Shown here: positions 15,416 to 22,856 of the stretch, piece by piece
How positions within the stretch are numbered: the first letter of the stretch is position 1
Layout of the letters: each line of letters begins with the position of its first letter
Source of the DNA: Bog-756 sp963704585
Lineage (GTDB): Bacteria; Actinomycetota; Acidimicrobiia; Acidimicrobiales; RAAP-2
DNA length: 64,000 nucleotides
Direction: 5' to 3'
NCBI GenBank assembly: GCA_963704585.1
Contig: OY969919.1
Span: 3,348,001 to 3,412,000 of the forward strand
Made by a program: the position numbers and the translations under genes
Notes under the pieces: generated by a model
Seen by the model: only the letters and a program-made list of their open reading frames with translations
Told to the model about the DNA's origin: nothing
Database searches by the model: none

Positions 15416-17180
15416 GCTCGGCGGGCAGTGCATCGCCGAAGAGGGCGAAGTGCTCCCGGATGCGCGGCACCTCGGCCCGCCACTCGTCGGGATCGACGTC
15501 GAGCAGCTTCGCCATGTCGTCCTCGGAGACCGCGAGCCCGTCCGTGTCGATCGCGCCGGGAGCGGGGACGAGCCCGATGGGGCTCTCGACCGCGCCGCCC
15601 GTCCCGCTCACCCGCTCGAAGACCCACTCGAGGACGCGGGAGTTCTCGCCGTACCCCGGCCAGAGCCACCGTCCCTCGTCGTCCTTGCGGAACCAGTTGA
15701 CGTAGAAGATCTTCGGCAGCTTCTCGGGGTCCGCGGACGCGCCGATCTCGAGCCAGTGCGCGAAGTAGTCGGCCATGTTGTAGCCGCAGAAGGGGAGCAT
15801 GGCGAAGGGGTCGCGGCGCAGGTTGCCGACCGCCCCGGCCGCGGCCGCGGTCGTCTCGGAGGCCATGATCGAGCCGAGGAAGACGCCGTGCTGCCAGTCG
15901 CGCGACTGGAAGACGAGCGGGACGACCGAGGCGCGCCGCCCGCCGAAGAGGATGGCGTCGATGGGCACGCCGGCGGGGTCCTCCCACTCCGACGCGATGG
16001 CCGGGTCCTGCGCCGCCGGGACGGTGAACCGTGCGTTCGGATGGGCGGCGGGCACGCCTGCGTCGGGCGTCCACTCCTCTCCCTTCCACGAGGTGAGGTG
16101 CGCGGGCGTCTCGTCGGTCATGCCCTCCCACCAGACGTCACCGTCGTCGGTGAGCGCGGTGTTGGTGAAGATCGTGTTCCCCTCCATGGTGAGCATGGCG
16201 TTCGGGTTGGTGTGGCTGTTGGTGCCCGGCGCCACGCCGAAGAAGCCGGCCTCGGGGTTGATGGCGTGCAGGCGCCCGTCGGCACCGAACTTCATCCAGC
16301 AGATGTCGTCCCCCACGGTCTCGACCTTCCACCCCGGCAGGGTGGGGATCAGCATCGCGAGGTTGGTCTTGCCGCACGCCGAGGGGAAGGCCCCGGTCAC
16401 GTAGCGGGTCTCACCGGCCGGCGAGGTGAGCTTGAGGATGAGCATGTGCTCGGCGAGCCAGCGGTCGTCGCGGGCCATCACCGAGGCGATGCGCAGCGCG
16501 AAGCACTTCTTGCCCAGGAGGGCGTTGCCGCCGTAGCCGGAGCCGAACGACCAGATCTCCCGGGTCTCGGGGTAGTGGACGATGTACTTGTTGTCGGGAT
16601 TGCACGGCCATGGCGAGTCGGCCTCGCCCTCGGCGAGCGGCGCCCCGACCGAGTGGAGGCACGGCACGAACTCGCCGTCGGTGCCGAGGACCTCGAGCGC
16701 CCCGCGCCCCATCCTCGTCATGATCCGCATGGAGACCGCGACGTATGCGGAGTCGGTGCACTGGACCCCGACGTGGGCGATCGACGAGCCGAGCGGCCCC
16801 ATCGAGAAGGGGACCACGTACATGGTCCGTCCGCGCATCGAACCGTCGAAGAGGCCGGTGAGGGTGGCGCGCATCTCGGCGGGGTCCCGCCAGTTGTTGG
16901 TGGGCCCGGCGTCGGTCTCCTTGGCCGAGCAGATGAAGGTCCGGTCCTCGACCCGGGCGACGTCGCCGGGGTCGGAGTGCGACCAGTAGCTGTTGGGCCG
17001 CTTGGCCTCCGACAGCTTCGTGAAGGTGCCATGGTCGACGAGCAGCTGGCAGAGGCGGTCGTACTCCTCGGCCGAGCCGTCACACCACTCGACGGCGTCG
17101 GGCTTGGTGAGGGCGGCGATCTCGTCCACCCAGGCGATCAGCTGCTTGTGCTCGGTTGGCGGCTGTTCCGTGGGCGGCAT
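15375..17180 (-). CDS. pckG: Phosphoenolpyruvate carboxykinase, GTP-dependent
   Basis: A 601-residue GTP-type PEPCK of normal length. It has the P-loop-like F-P-S-A-C-G-K-T-N-L-A-M with the catalytic Cys/Lys, the G-D-D-I-C-W-M kinase-2 strand, N-P-E-A-G-F-F-G-V-A-P-G-T-N and G-F-G-S-G-Y-G-G-N-A-L-L-G-K-K. It converts oxaloacetate to PEP and CO2 in gluconeogenesis. The start ATG 17180 has GAGGAGGAG about 10 nt upstream. A TACAAT -10 at 17273-17268 gives an ~80-nt leader. It runs convergent into the MFS gene and divergent from thiL. Confidence 0.95.
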   Translation of the reverse strand: MPPTEQPPTEHKQLIAWVDEIAALTKPDAVEWCDGSAEEYDRLCQLLVDHGTFTKLSEAKRPNSYWSHSDPGDVARVEDRTFICSAKETDAGPTNNWRDPAEMRATLTGLFDGSMRGRTMYVVPFSMGPLGSSIAHVGVQCTDSAYVAVSMRIMTRMGRGALEVLGTDGEFVPCLHSVGAPLAEGEADSPWPCNPDNKYIVHYPETREIWSFGSGYGGNALLGKKCFALRIASVMARDDRWLAEHMLILKLTSPAGETRYVTGAFPSACGKTNLAMLIPTLPGWKVETVGDDICWMKFGADGRLHAINPEAGFFGVAPGTNSHTNPNAMLTMEGNTIFTNTALTDDGDVWWEGMTDETPAHLTSWKGEEWTPDAGVPAAHPNARFTVPAAQDPAIASEWEDPAGVPIDAILFGGRRASVVPLVFQSRDWQHGVFLGSIMASETTAAAAGAVGNLRRDPFAMLPFCGYNMADYFAHWLEIGASADPEKLPKIFYVNWFRKDDEGRWLWPGYGENSRVLEWVFERVSGTGGAVESPIGLVPAPGAIDTDGLAVSEDDMAKLLDVDPDEWRAEVPRIREHFALFGDALPAELNSEVDRLEELLG

Positions 17181-17267
17181 GGGCTGCGATCTCCTCCTCG
17201 GGTGGCCGGCACGGCCCCGACGAGGGGTCCCGCCTTGCGCGTCGGGGGTTGCTCCGGTCGGCGAACG

Positions 17268-17273
17268 ATTGTA
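17268..17273 (-). promoter_or_regulatory. -10 box TACAAT of pckG
   Basis: Minus-strand TACAAT is one of the best -10 hexamers in the window. It lies back to back with the thiL -10 (TAGGCA, 17297-17302), so the two divergent genes share about 130 nt of control DNA. Confidence 0.55.
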
Positions 17274-17308
17274 GTTGGGGCCTTCGCCGACCATGGTAGG
17301 CAGGGGCG

Positions 17309-18307
17309 GTGGACGCTCCCAAGCCCGCGCCTGCGAGCAGGGCCGATGCCGGCGCCGACGACGAGTTCGCCGTGATCGGCCGGCTGCGGGCGGCCTTCGA
17401 GTCGGCGGCCCGGACCGCTCCGGACGGGGCAGTGCCCCGGCCGGGGGAGATCTGGATCGGCGACGACGCGGCCGTGGTCGTGGTCGACGCCGGCCGGGTG
17501 GTGGTCGCCACCGACTCGGTGGTGGAGGGGGTCCACGTCGAGGTCGGGCTCTCGGGCCCGGCCGACATCGGCTACAAGGCCCTCATGGCCTCCCTCTCCG
17601 ACCTCGCGGCGATGGGCGCCTCGCCGGCCTGTGCGGTGGTGGCGGTCGCCGCGCCCGAGGGGAGCGATCTCGACGGACTGGGCGAGGGGCTCGCACAGGC
17701 GGCGCGGGAGGCGGCGTGCCCGGTGGTCGGCGGCGACCTCTCGCGTGGCGCGGTGCTCGTGGTCACCGCGACCGTCCTCGGCGCGCTCACCGGCGATCGC
17801 GACACCGGCCCCCTCCTGCGGTCGGGTGCGCGCGCCGGCGACACCGTCTTCGTGACCGGTCCCCTCGGCGCCTCGGCCGCCGGCCTCCGGCTCCTCCGAG
17901 TGGGCGCCCCCCTCGGAGCCGGGAACGCCGCGCTCGCGGCGCGTCACCGACGGCCGCTCGCCCGGCTCACCGAGGGGCGCACAGCGCGGCTCGCCGGCGC
18001 GACGGCCGCGATCGACGTCTCGGACGGCTTCCTCGCCGACCTCGCCCACGTGGCGGAGGACTCGGGCGTCGGGGTCGCGCTCGACGAGGTGCCGGTCGCC
18101 GCAGGTGCGACCCTCGAGGAGGCGCTCGACGGCGGCGAGGACTACGAGCTGATCCTCACGACCGGCGCGCCGGAGCGGCTGGTCGACGCGTTCGCCGAGG
18201 TGGGGCTGCGCCCGCCCGTCGAGGTCGGTCGGTGCACCGGCGCTCCCGGGGGGCTCGCCCTCGCCGGGCGTGCGGTCCGGCCCTCGGGCTGGCGCCACCG
18301 CTTCTGA
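17309..18307 (+). CDS. thiL: Thiamine-monophosphate kinase
   Basis: A 332-residue ThiL of the PurM/SelD fold. Seen are G-D-D-A-A-V-V, the T-D-S-V-V-E-G-V-H-V motif, G-Y-K-A-L-M-A-S-L-S-D-L-A-A-M-G-A (metal/ATP site), V-G-G-D-L-S-R-G and A-I-D-V-S-D-G-F-L-A-D-L. It phosphorylates thiamine monophosphate to the diphosphate cofactor. The start GTG 17309 is 6 nt after TAGGCA. No TPP riboswitch was seen. The next gene, a response regulator, starts within about 50-110 nt. Confidence 0.92.
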   Translation: MDAPKPAPASRADAGADDEFAVIGRLRAAFESAARTAPDGAVPRPGEIWIGDDAAVVVVDAGRVVVATDSVVEGVHVEVGLSGPADIGYKALMASLSDLAAMGASPACAVVAVAAPEGSDLDGLGEGLAQAAREAACPVVGGDLSRGAVLVVTATVLGALTGDRDTGPLLRSGARAGDTVFVTGPLGASAAGLRLLRVGAPLGAGNAALAARHRRPLARLTEGRTARLAGATAAIDVSDGFLADLAHVAEDSGVGVALDEVPVAAGATLEEALDGGEDYELILTTGAPERLVDAFAEVGLRPPVEVGRCTGAPGGLALAGRAVRPSGWRHRF

Positions 18308-18322
18308 GCACCCGCCGGCGCT

Positions 18323-18340
18323 TCACAGCGAACGCTCAGG
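18323..18340 (+). promoter_or_regulatory. Possible PhoP-type direct-repeat operator
   Basis: TCACAGC, identical to the half-site bound by mycobacterial PhoP, is followed after 4 nt by GCTCAGG, which matches it at only four of seven positions. The 11-nt period and the place just upstream of a PhoP-like gene suggest autoregulation. The second half is weak. Confidence 0.3.
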
Positions 18341-18353
18341 AACGGTGTGCACC

Positions 18354-19148
18354 ATGGATGGCCGGGCCCGCCGCCCGGGTGGCGGCCCGGTGTGCGCGGG
18401 ACGGGCACGCGGAGGTGTGGTGGCAGTAGACGGGCATCGGATCCTGGTCGTCGACGACGAGCCGAGCATCACCGACCTCGTGTCGATGGCGCTCCGCCTC
18501 CAGGGCGCGACGGTCGAGGTCGCCCACAGCGGCACGGCCGCGCTCGACGCGCTCCGCACCTTCCGCCCGCACCTGGTGGTCCTCGACGTGATGCTGCCCG
18601 ACCTCGACGGGTTCGAGGTGCTCGAGCACATGGGGTGGGAGCGGCCCTCCCTGCCGACGCCGGTCCTCTTCCTCACCGCCCGGACGGACCTCGACGACCG
18701 CCTCCGCGGGCTCGACGCGGGGGCGGACGACTACATGACGAAGCCGTTCAGCGTGGAGGAGATGCTCCTGCGGATCGAGGCGATCCTCCGGCGCGCCGGA
18801 GGCACCGACGGGGACGGCCGGCTCGCGGTCGGCGACGTCGAGCTCGACGCGGACAGCCACCAGGTCTGGCGTGGCGCGACGGCCGTCGACCTCACGCCCA
18901 CCGAGTTCCGCCTCCTCCACTACCTCATGGTGAACGCGGGCCAGGTCGTCTCCAAGGCGCAGATCCGGGACCGCGTCTGGCCGTACGGCTTCGAGGGCAA
19001 GGTCAACATGGTCGAGGTCTACGTGAGCTACCTGCGCAAGAAGCTGGACCAGCTCGGGCCGCCGTTGATCCGGACCGTCCGCGGCGTGGGCTACTGCATG
19101 CGGGCGACCCCCGCCCGACCGGGGCCCTTCCCGGAGCGCCCGTCGTGA
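18354..19148 (+). CDS. PhoP/OmpR-type response regulator
   Basis: 264 residues from ATG 18354. GTG 18417 or 18420 would drop the first ~21 residues, which are not part of the domain. The receiver starts R-I-L-V-V-D-D-E and has the phospho-acceptor in V-V-L-D-V-M-L-P-D-L-D-G, the L-T-A-R Thr and the D-Y-M-T-K-P-F Lys. The winged-helix output domain follows (D-L-T-P-T-E-F-R-L-L, V-Y-V-S-Y-L-R-K-K-L, R-T-V-R-G-V-G-Y). It is closest in feel to mycobacterial PhoP. It overlaps the sensor kinase by GTGA, so they form one operon. Confidence 0.9.
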   Translation: MDGRARRPGGGPVCAGRARGGVVAVDGHRILVVDDEPSITDLVSMALRLQGATVEVAHSGTAALDALRTFRPHLVVLDVMLPDLDGFEVLEHMGWERPSLPTPVLFLTARTDLDDRLRGLDAGADDYMTKPFSVEEMLLRIEAILRRAGGTDGDGRLAVGDVELDADSHQVWRGATAVDLTPTEFRLLHYLMVNAGQVVSKAQIRDRVWPYGFEGKVNMVEVYVSYLRKKLDQLGPPLIRTVRGVGYCMRATPARPGPFPERPS

Positions 19149-20851
19149 CCCTGCGGCTCCGGCTCGGCCTCCTCCTCGTGGCCCTCGTGGCCGCGGGGCT
19201 CCTCATCTCGGACGTCGTGACCTACAACGCCCTGCGGTCCTTCCTCACCACGCGTGTGGACCAGCAGCTGGAGGTGGCGGCCTTCCCGGTCGACCGCGCC
19301 CTCCTCTCGTCCTCGGGCCTCGGTCCCCAGGTGCCGGCCGCACCGCCTGCCGCCGGGACTTCCGGAACGCCGTCGACCCTCCCGCCCGGGGTGACCGTCG
19401 CCCCGGGCCGGATCGTCCGCGGGGATGCCGGACGCGTCGACTCCCGCGACGTCTTCCGCAACGGCGGCGGACTGGTCGGGAGCGGCCGCAGCCCGGACCG
19501 GGCGGTCCTCGTGCCGCCGGGCGTCTACGGCGAGCTGCGCAGCGCGAGCGGCAAGGTCGAGGCGCACCTCTTCTTCTCGTACGGCGGCAAGGCGCCGAGC
19601 GCGCCGGCCATCCCGGCGCGTCTGCCCGGTTCGGGGCTGCCCGCCGGCGCGGACCTCTACTTCACGACCGCGAGCAGCGGCGCGGGCGGCGTCGGCTACC
19701 GGGCCGTTGCCAAGCCGCTGCTCGGCGGGCGCGGTGTCGTGGTGATCGCGGAGCCCCTCACCGACCTCGAGAGCACCTTGCGGCACCTCCTCCTCGTCGA
19801 GCTCGTCGTCTCGGCGGCGATCCTGGCCGGGCTCGGCCTCCTCGCCTGGGCGATGGTCCGGCGGGACCTGCGCCCGCTCGAGGCGATGACCGCGACGGCG
19901 GGCCGGATCGCGGAGGGCGACCTCACCCAGCGGGTCGAGGTGACCGGCAAGGGGACCGAGGTCGGCCAGCTCGGGGCCGCGTTCAACACGATGGTCGACG
20001 GGATCGAGGAGGCCTTCGCCGAGCGCACGGCCTCCGAGGAGCGGCTCCGCCGGTTCCTCGCCGACGCGAGCCACGAGCTGCGCACCCCACTGACCTCGAT
20101 CCTCGGGTACGCGGAGCTCTTCGACCTCGGCGTCCGCGACCGACCGGCCGACCTCGCGACGTCGATGCGCAACATCAAGGACGAGGCCGCCAGGATGCGC
20201 GTCCTCGTCGACGACCTCTTCCTCCTCGCCCAGCTCGACCACGAGCGGCCGCTCGCCCTCGAGCACGTGGACCTCGCCGACGTCGTGCACCGTGCGGTGG
20301 GCGCGCTCGCGGTGACCGCGCCGGACCGTCCGGTCGACGTCGACGCGCCGAGCCCCGTCCGCGTGCTCGGCGACGCACCCCGCCTCCGTCAGGTGGTCGA
20401 CAACCTGCTGGCCAACGCGCGGACGCACACCCCGGCCGGATCGCCGGTCGAGATCACGGTCCGCAGCGAGCAGGGCGCCGGAGTGGTCCGGGTGCACGAC
20501 CACGGGGAAGGCGTCGACCCGGCCGACGCGGCCCGGATCTTCGAACCGTTCACGCGGGCCGACCGCTCGCGGGCTCGGTCGTCGGGCGGCGCGGGCCTGG
20601 GTCTCGCCATCGTGGCGGCGATCGTGAAGGCCCACGGCGGCACCGTCGCGGTCGAGCCCGGTCCCGGCGGCACCTTCGTGGTCAGGATCCCGCTCGACGG
20701 CTCGGCACCGGCGGCAGGCGCGGACGGTCCGGGCGCGGGCGACCGGTCAGCGGGAGACCAGGCCGGGTCGTGGGGGGAGGAGGCGGTGCTGCGGCAGGAG
20801 GCAGCACCCTTGCCCGCGGGTCACGACGGGATCGAGGTCGGCAGCAGCTGA
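19145..20851 (+). CDS. Sensor histidine kinase, partner of the PhoP-like regulator
   Basis: A 568-residue membrane kinase. TM1 is at about residues 5-25, a Pro/Gly-rich extracytoplasmic sensor region spans about 26-210, TM2 (L-V-V-S-A-A-I-L-A-G-L-G-L-L-A-W) is near 220-240, then HAMP (I-A-E-G-D-L-T-Q-R). The HisKA His is in D-A-S-H-E-L-R-T-P-L (about His310). The ATPase has N-L-L-A-N-A-R-T-H-T, D-H-G-E-G-V and G-L-G-L-A-I-V. The C-terminal tail after the ATPase is low complexity. It starts at GTG 19145 over the regulator's stop. The signal is unknown; the PhoR-like layout suggests envelope or ionic cues. Confidence 0.9.
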   Translation: MTLRLRLGLLLVALVAAGLLISDVVTYNALRSFLTTRVDQQLEVAAFPVDRALLSSSGLGPQVPAAPPAAGTSGTPSTLPPGVTVAPGRIVRGDAGRVDSRDVFRNGGGLVGSGRSPDRAVLVPPGVYGELRSASGKVEAHLFFSYGGKAPSAPAIPARLPGSGLPAGADLYFTTASSGAGGVGYRAVAKPLLGGRGVVVIAEPLTDLESTLRHLLLVELVVSAAILAGLGLLAWAMVRRDLRPLEAMTATAGRIAEGDLTQRVEVTGKGTEVGQLGAAFNTMVDGIEEAFAERTASEERLRRFLADASHELRTPLTSILGYAELFDLGVRDRPADLATSMRNIKDEAARMRVLVDDLFLLAQLDHERPLALEHVDLADVVHRAVGALAVTAPDRPVDVDAPSPVRVLGDAPRLRQVVDNLLANARTHTPAGSPVEITVRSEQGAGVVRVHDHGEGVDPADAARIFEPFTRADRSRARSSGGAGLGLAIVAAIVKAHGGTVAVEPGPGGTFVVRIPLDGSAPAAGADGPGAGDRSAGDQAGSWGEEAVLRQEAAPLPAGHDGIEVGSS

Positions 20852-20854
20852 GGG

Positions 20855-20876
20855 CGACCCGGTCCCACCCGGGTCG
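20855..20876. terminator. Hairpin between convergent kinase and rpmB genes
   Basis: CGACCCGG pairs with CCGGGTCG around a 6-nt loop in the 37-nt gap between two convergent stops, so it probably ends both transcripts. Confidence 0.65.
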
Positions 20877-20888
20877 GGCGCGGGTGGC

Positions 20889-21098
20889 TCAGTTCGTCCG
20901 GTCGCGCACCGGACGCTTGGTCACCTTGTTCGAGCGGATGCACGACGTGCAGGCGTTGATCCGCCGAGGCGTCCCGTCGACGAGTGCGCGCACCCGCTGC
21001 ACGTTGGGGTTCCACCGGCGCTTCGTCCGACGGTGCGAGTGGCTGAGGTTCATCCCGAACGACGGCTTCTTGCCGCAGATCTCGCACACCGACGCCAT
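20889..21098 (-). CDS. rpmB: 50S ribosomal protein L28
   Basis: A 69-residue L28 starting M-A-S-V-C-E-I-C-G-K-K-P-S-F-G-M-N. It has the C-x2-C (CEIC) and C-T-S-C-I-R pairs of a zinc-ribbon (C+) form, plus the basic S-H-S-H-R-R-T-K-R-R-W-N-P-N-V-Q block. ATG 21098 is preceded by GGAGGAAG. As in other actinobacteria it lies beside the DAK-domain gene. The C+ form suggests it may be the zinc-dependent paralogue of two; only one is in this window. Confidence 0.93.
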   Translation of the reverse strand: MASVCEICGKKPSFGMNLSHSHRRTKRRWNPNVQRVRALVDGTPRRINACTSCIRSNKVTKRPVRDRTN

Positions 21099-21153
21099 GG
21101 CGCTCCGACTTCCTCCCGGACTCCCGCAGGGAAGTCCTGCAGGCAGGTCGCAA

Positions 21154-21163
21154 AGGTTAGCAT
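21154..21163. promoter_or_regulatory. Overlapping divergent -10 boxes of rpmB and the FakA-like gene
   Basis: On the plus strand TAGCAT (21158-21163) lies 7 nt before ATG 21171. On the minus strand TAACCT (21159-21154) is a fitting -10 for rpmB with a ~50-nt leader. The two boxes overlap by 2 nt, so polymerase binding to them should be mutually exclusive. Confidence 0.45.
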
Positions 21164-21170
21164 CCAGCGC

Positions 21171-22856
21171 ATGGTGGTCCCCGACGCGCTCGAGGTGGCG
21201 GACGTGTGCGAGATCGTCGCCACCTTCCGGGACGGCCTCCGTTCCCACCAGGAGCTCATCAACCGCCTCAACGTCTATCCGGTCCCCGACGGCGACACGG
21301 GAACCAACATGGCCTTGACCCTCGAGTCGGTCGTCGACGCCGTCGCCGACGGTGGCAAGGACGACATGGCCACGGCCTGCAAGGCCATCGCACACGGCTC
21401 GCTGATGGGCGCACGTGGCAATTCGGGGGTCATCCTCTCCCAGCTGCTCCGCGGCATCGCAGAGGGGTTCGGCACCGCGAGCGGCGCACCCGGCCCGCGG
21501 GACTTCTCGCGGGCGCTGACCATCGCCGACAAGCTCGCCCGGGAGGCGGTGATGCGCCCGGTGGAGGGCACCATCTTGACCGTGGCCCGTGCCGCGGCGG
21601 AGGCCGCGCGCAGTGAGGCCGACGCGGGCGGCTCACTCCTCGCGGTCGCGGAGGCCTCGCGTCGTGGCGCGGCCGACGCCCTCGCGCGGACTCCCGAGCT
21701 GCTGCCAGCGCTCGAACAGGCCGGGGTGGTGGACGCCGGGGGATCTGGCTTCCTCCTGCTGTTCGATGCGGTGCTCTCCGTCCTCGACGGCCGCGCGATG
21801 CCCGTGCCGCCCGCCCTCCCCGACGCACCGGTGGGCGCGTGGGGAGCGGGTCCGACGGCCGTGCACGAGGGCGCCGCCTCGGAGGCCGACGCCGCGCTCG
21901 CCGGGCTCCGCTACGAGGTCATGTACCTGCTCGAGGCGCCCGACGAGACGATCCCGATCTTCAAGGACGTGTGGGCGGGCATCGGGGATTCGATCGTCGT
22001 GGTCGGCGGCGAGGGTATCTGGAACTGCCACATCCACACCGACGACATCGGCGCAGCCATCGAGGCCTCGCTCGACGCGGGCCGGCCCCGGTCGATCCGG
22101 GTCACCGACCTCCTCGAGGAGGTCGAGGAGGAGCGATGGGTGCGCGAGGGCGCCGGCACCGCGGGCAGCGGTCCGTCCGAGACGCGGCCCGGGCCCGCCC
22201 CGGTCTCCGGCGTCGTCGCGGTCGCGAGCGGGGAGGGCATCGGCCGCATCTTCCGTTCGCTCGGCGTCCAGCGGCTCATCGCAGGCGGCCAGTCGATGAA
22301 CCCGTCGATCGCCGAGCTGGTCGAAGCGGTCGACGCGCTGCCGTGCGACGAGGTCATCGTCCTGCCCAACAACGGGAACATCCGCCCGGTTGCCGACCGG
22401 GTCGGCGAGCTCACCCACAAGAAGGTCTGGGTGGTCCCGAGCGAGACGATCGCCGAGGGATTCGCCGCGCTCCTCGCCTACGACCCGGAGGCGAACGGCG
22501 AGGCCAACGCGCAGGCGATGGAGACCTCGGCACGCAACGTCGTCGCGGGCGAGGTGACACGCGCCGTCCGCGACTCCGACGCTCCGGCCGGGCAGATCGC
22601 CGAGGGGGACTGGCTCGGCCTCTCCCGGGACGGCATCGAGGTGATCGACGAGTCGCTGGCGGGCGCGTCGTGCGCGCTGCTCGACCTGCTCGTGACGGGC
22701 GAGCACGACCTCGTCACCATCATCGAGGGTGAGGGCTCGGGCCCCGCGGACACCCGCCGGATCACCGAGTGGATCCGCGACCACCGGCCCGGCGTGGAGT
22801 GCGAGGTCCACCACGGGGGCCAACCGCTCTACCCGTACCTGTTCTCCATCGAGTGA
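21171..22856 (+). CDS. FakA-like DAK-domain fatty-acid kinase subunit
   Basis: A 561-residue YloV/FakA-family protein. The N-terminal DhaL-type domain has N-V-Y-P-V-P-D-G-D-T-G-T-N-M (Asp ligands of Mg-ATP) and G-A-R-G-N-S-G-V-I-L-S-Q. The middle and C-terminal domains follow (V-S-G-V-V-A-V-A-S-G-E-G then L-P-N-N-G-N-I). FakA with a FakB lipid-binding partner phosphorylates fatty acids for phospholipid synthesis. No fakB is seen here. The start ATG 21171 is set by the -10; an upstream extension would run through the rpmB promoter. The stop overlaps recG by GTGA. Confidence 0.85.
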   Translation: MVVPDALEVADVCEIVATFRDGLRSHQELINRLNVYPVPDGDTGTNMALTLESVVDAVADGGKDDMATACKAIAHGSLMGARGNSGVILSQLLRGIAEGFGTASGAPGPRDFSRALTIADKLAREAVMRPVEGTILTVARAAAEAARSEADAGGSLLAVAEASRRGAADALARTPELLPALEQAGVVDAGGSGFLLLFDAVLSVLDGRAMPVPPALPDAPVGAWGAGPTAVHEGAASEADAALAGLRYEVMYLLEAPDETIPIFKDVWAGIGDSIVVVGGEGIWNCHIHTDDIGAAIEASLDAGRPRSIRVTDLLEEVEEERWVREGAGTAGSGPSETRPGPAPVSGVVAVASGEGIGRIFRSLGVQRLIAGGQSMNPSIAELVEAVDALPCDEVIVLPNNGNIRPVADRVGELTHKKVWVVPSETIAEGFAALLAYDPEANGEANAQAMETSARNVVAGEVTRAVRDSDAPAGQIAEGDWLGLSRDGIEVIDESLAGASCALLDLLVTGEHDLVTIIEGEGSGPADTRRITEWIRDHRPGVECEVHHGGQPLYPYLFSIE

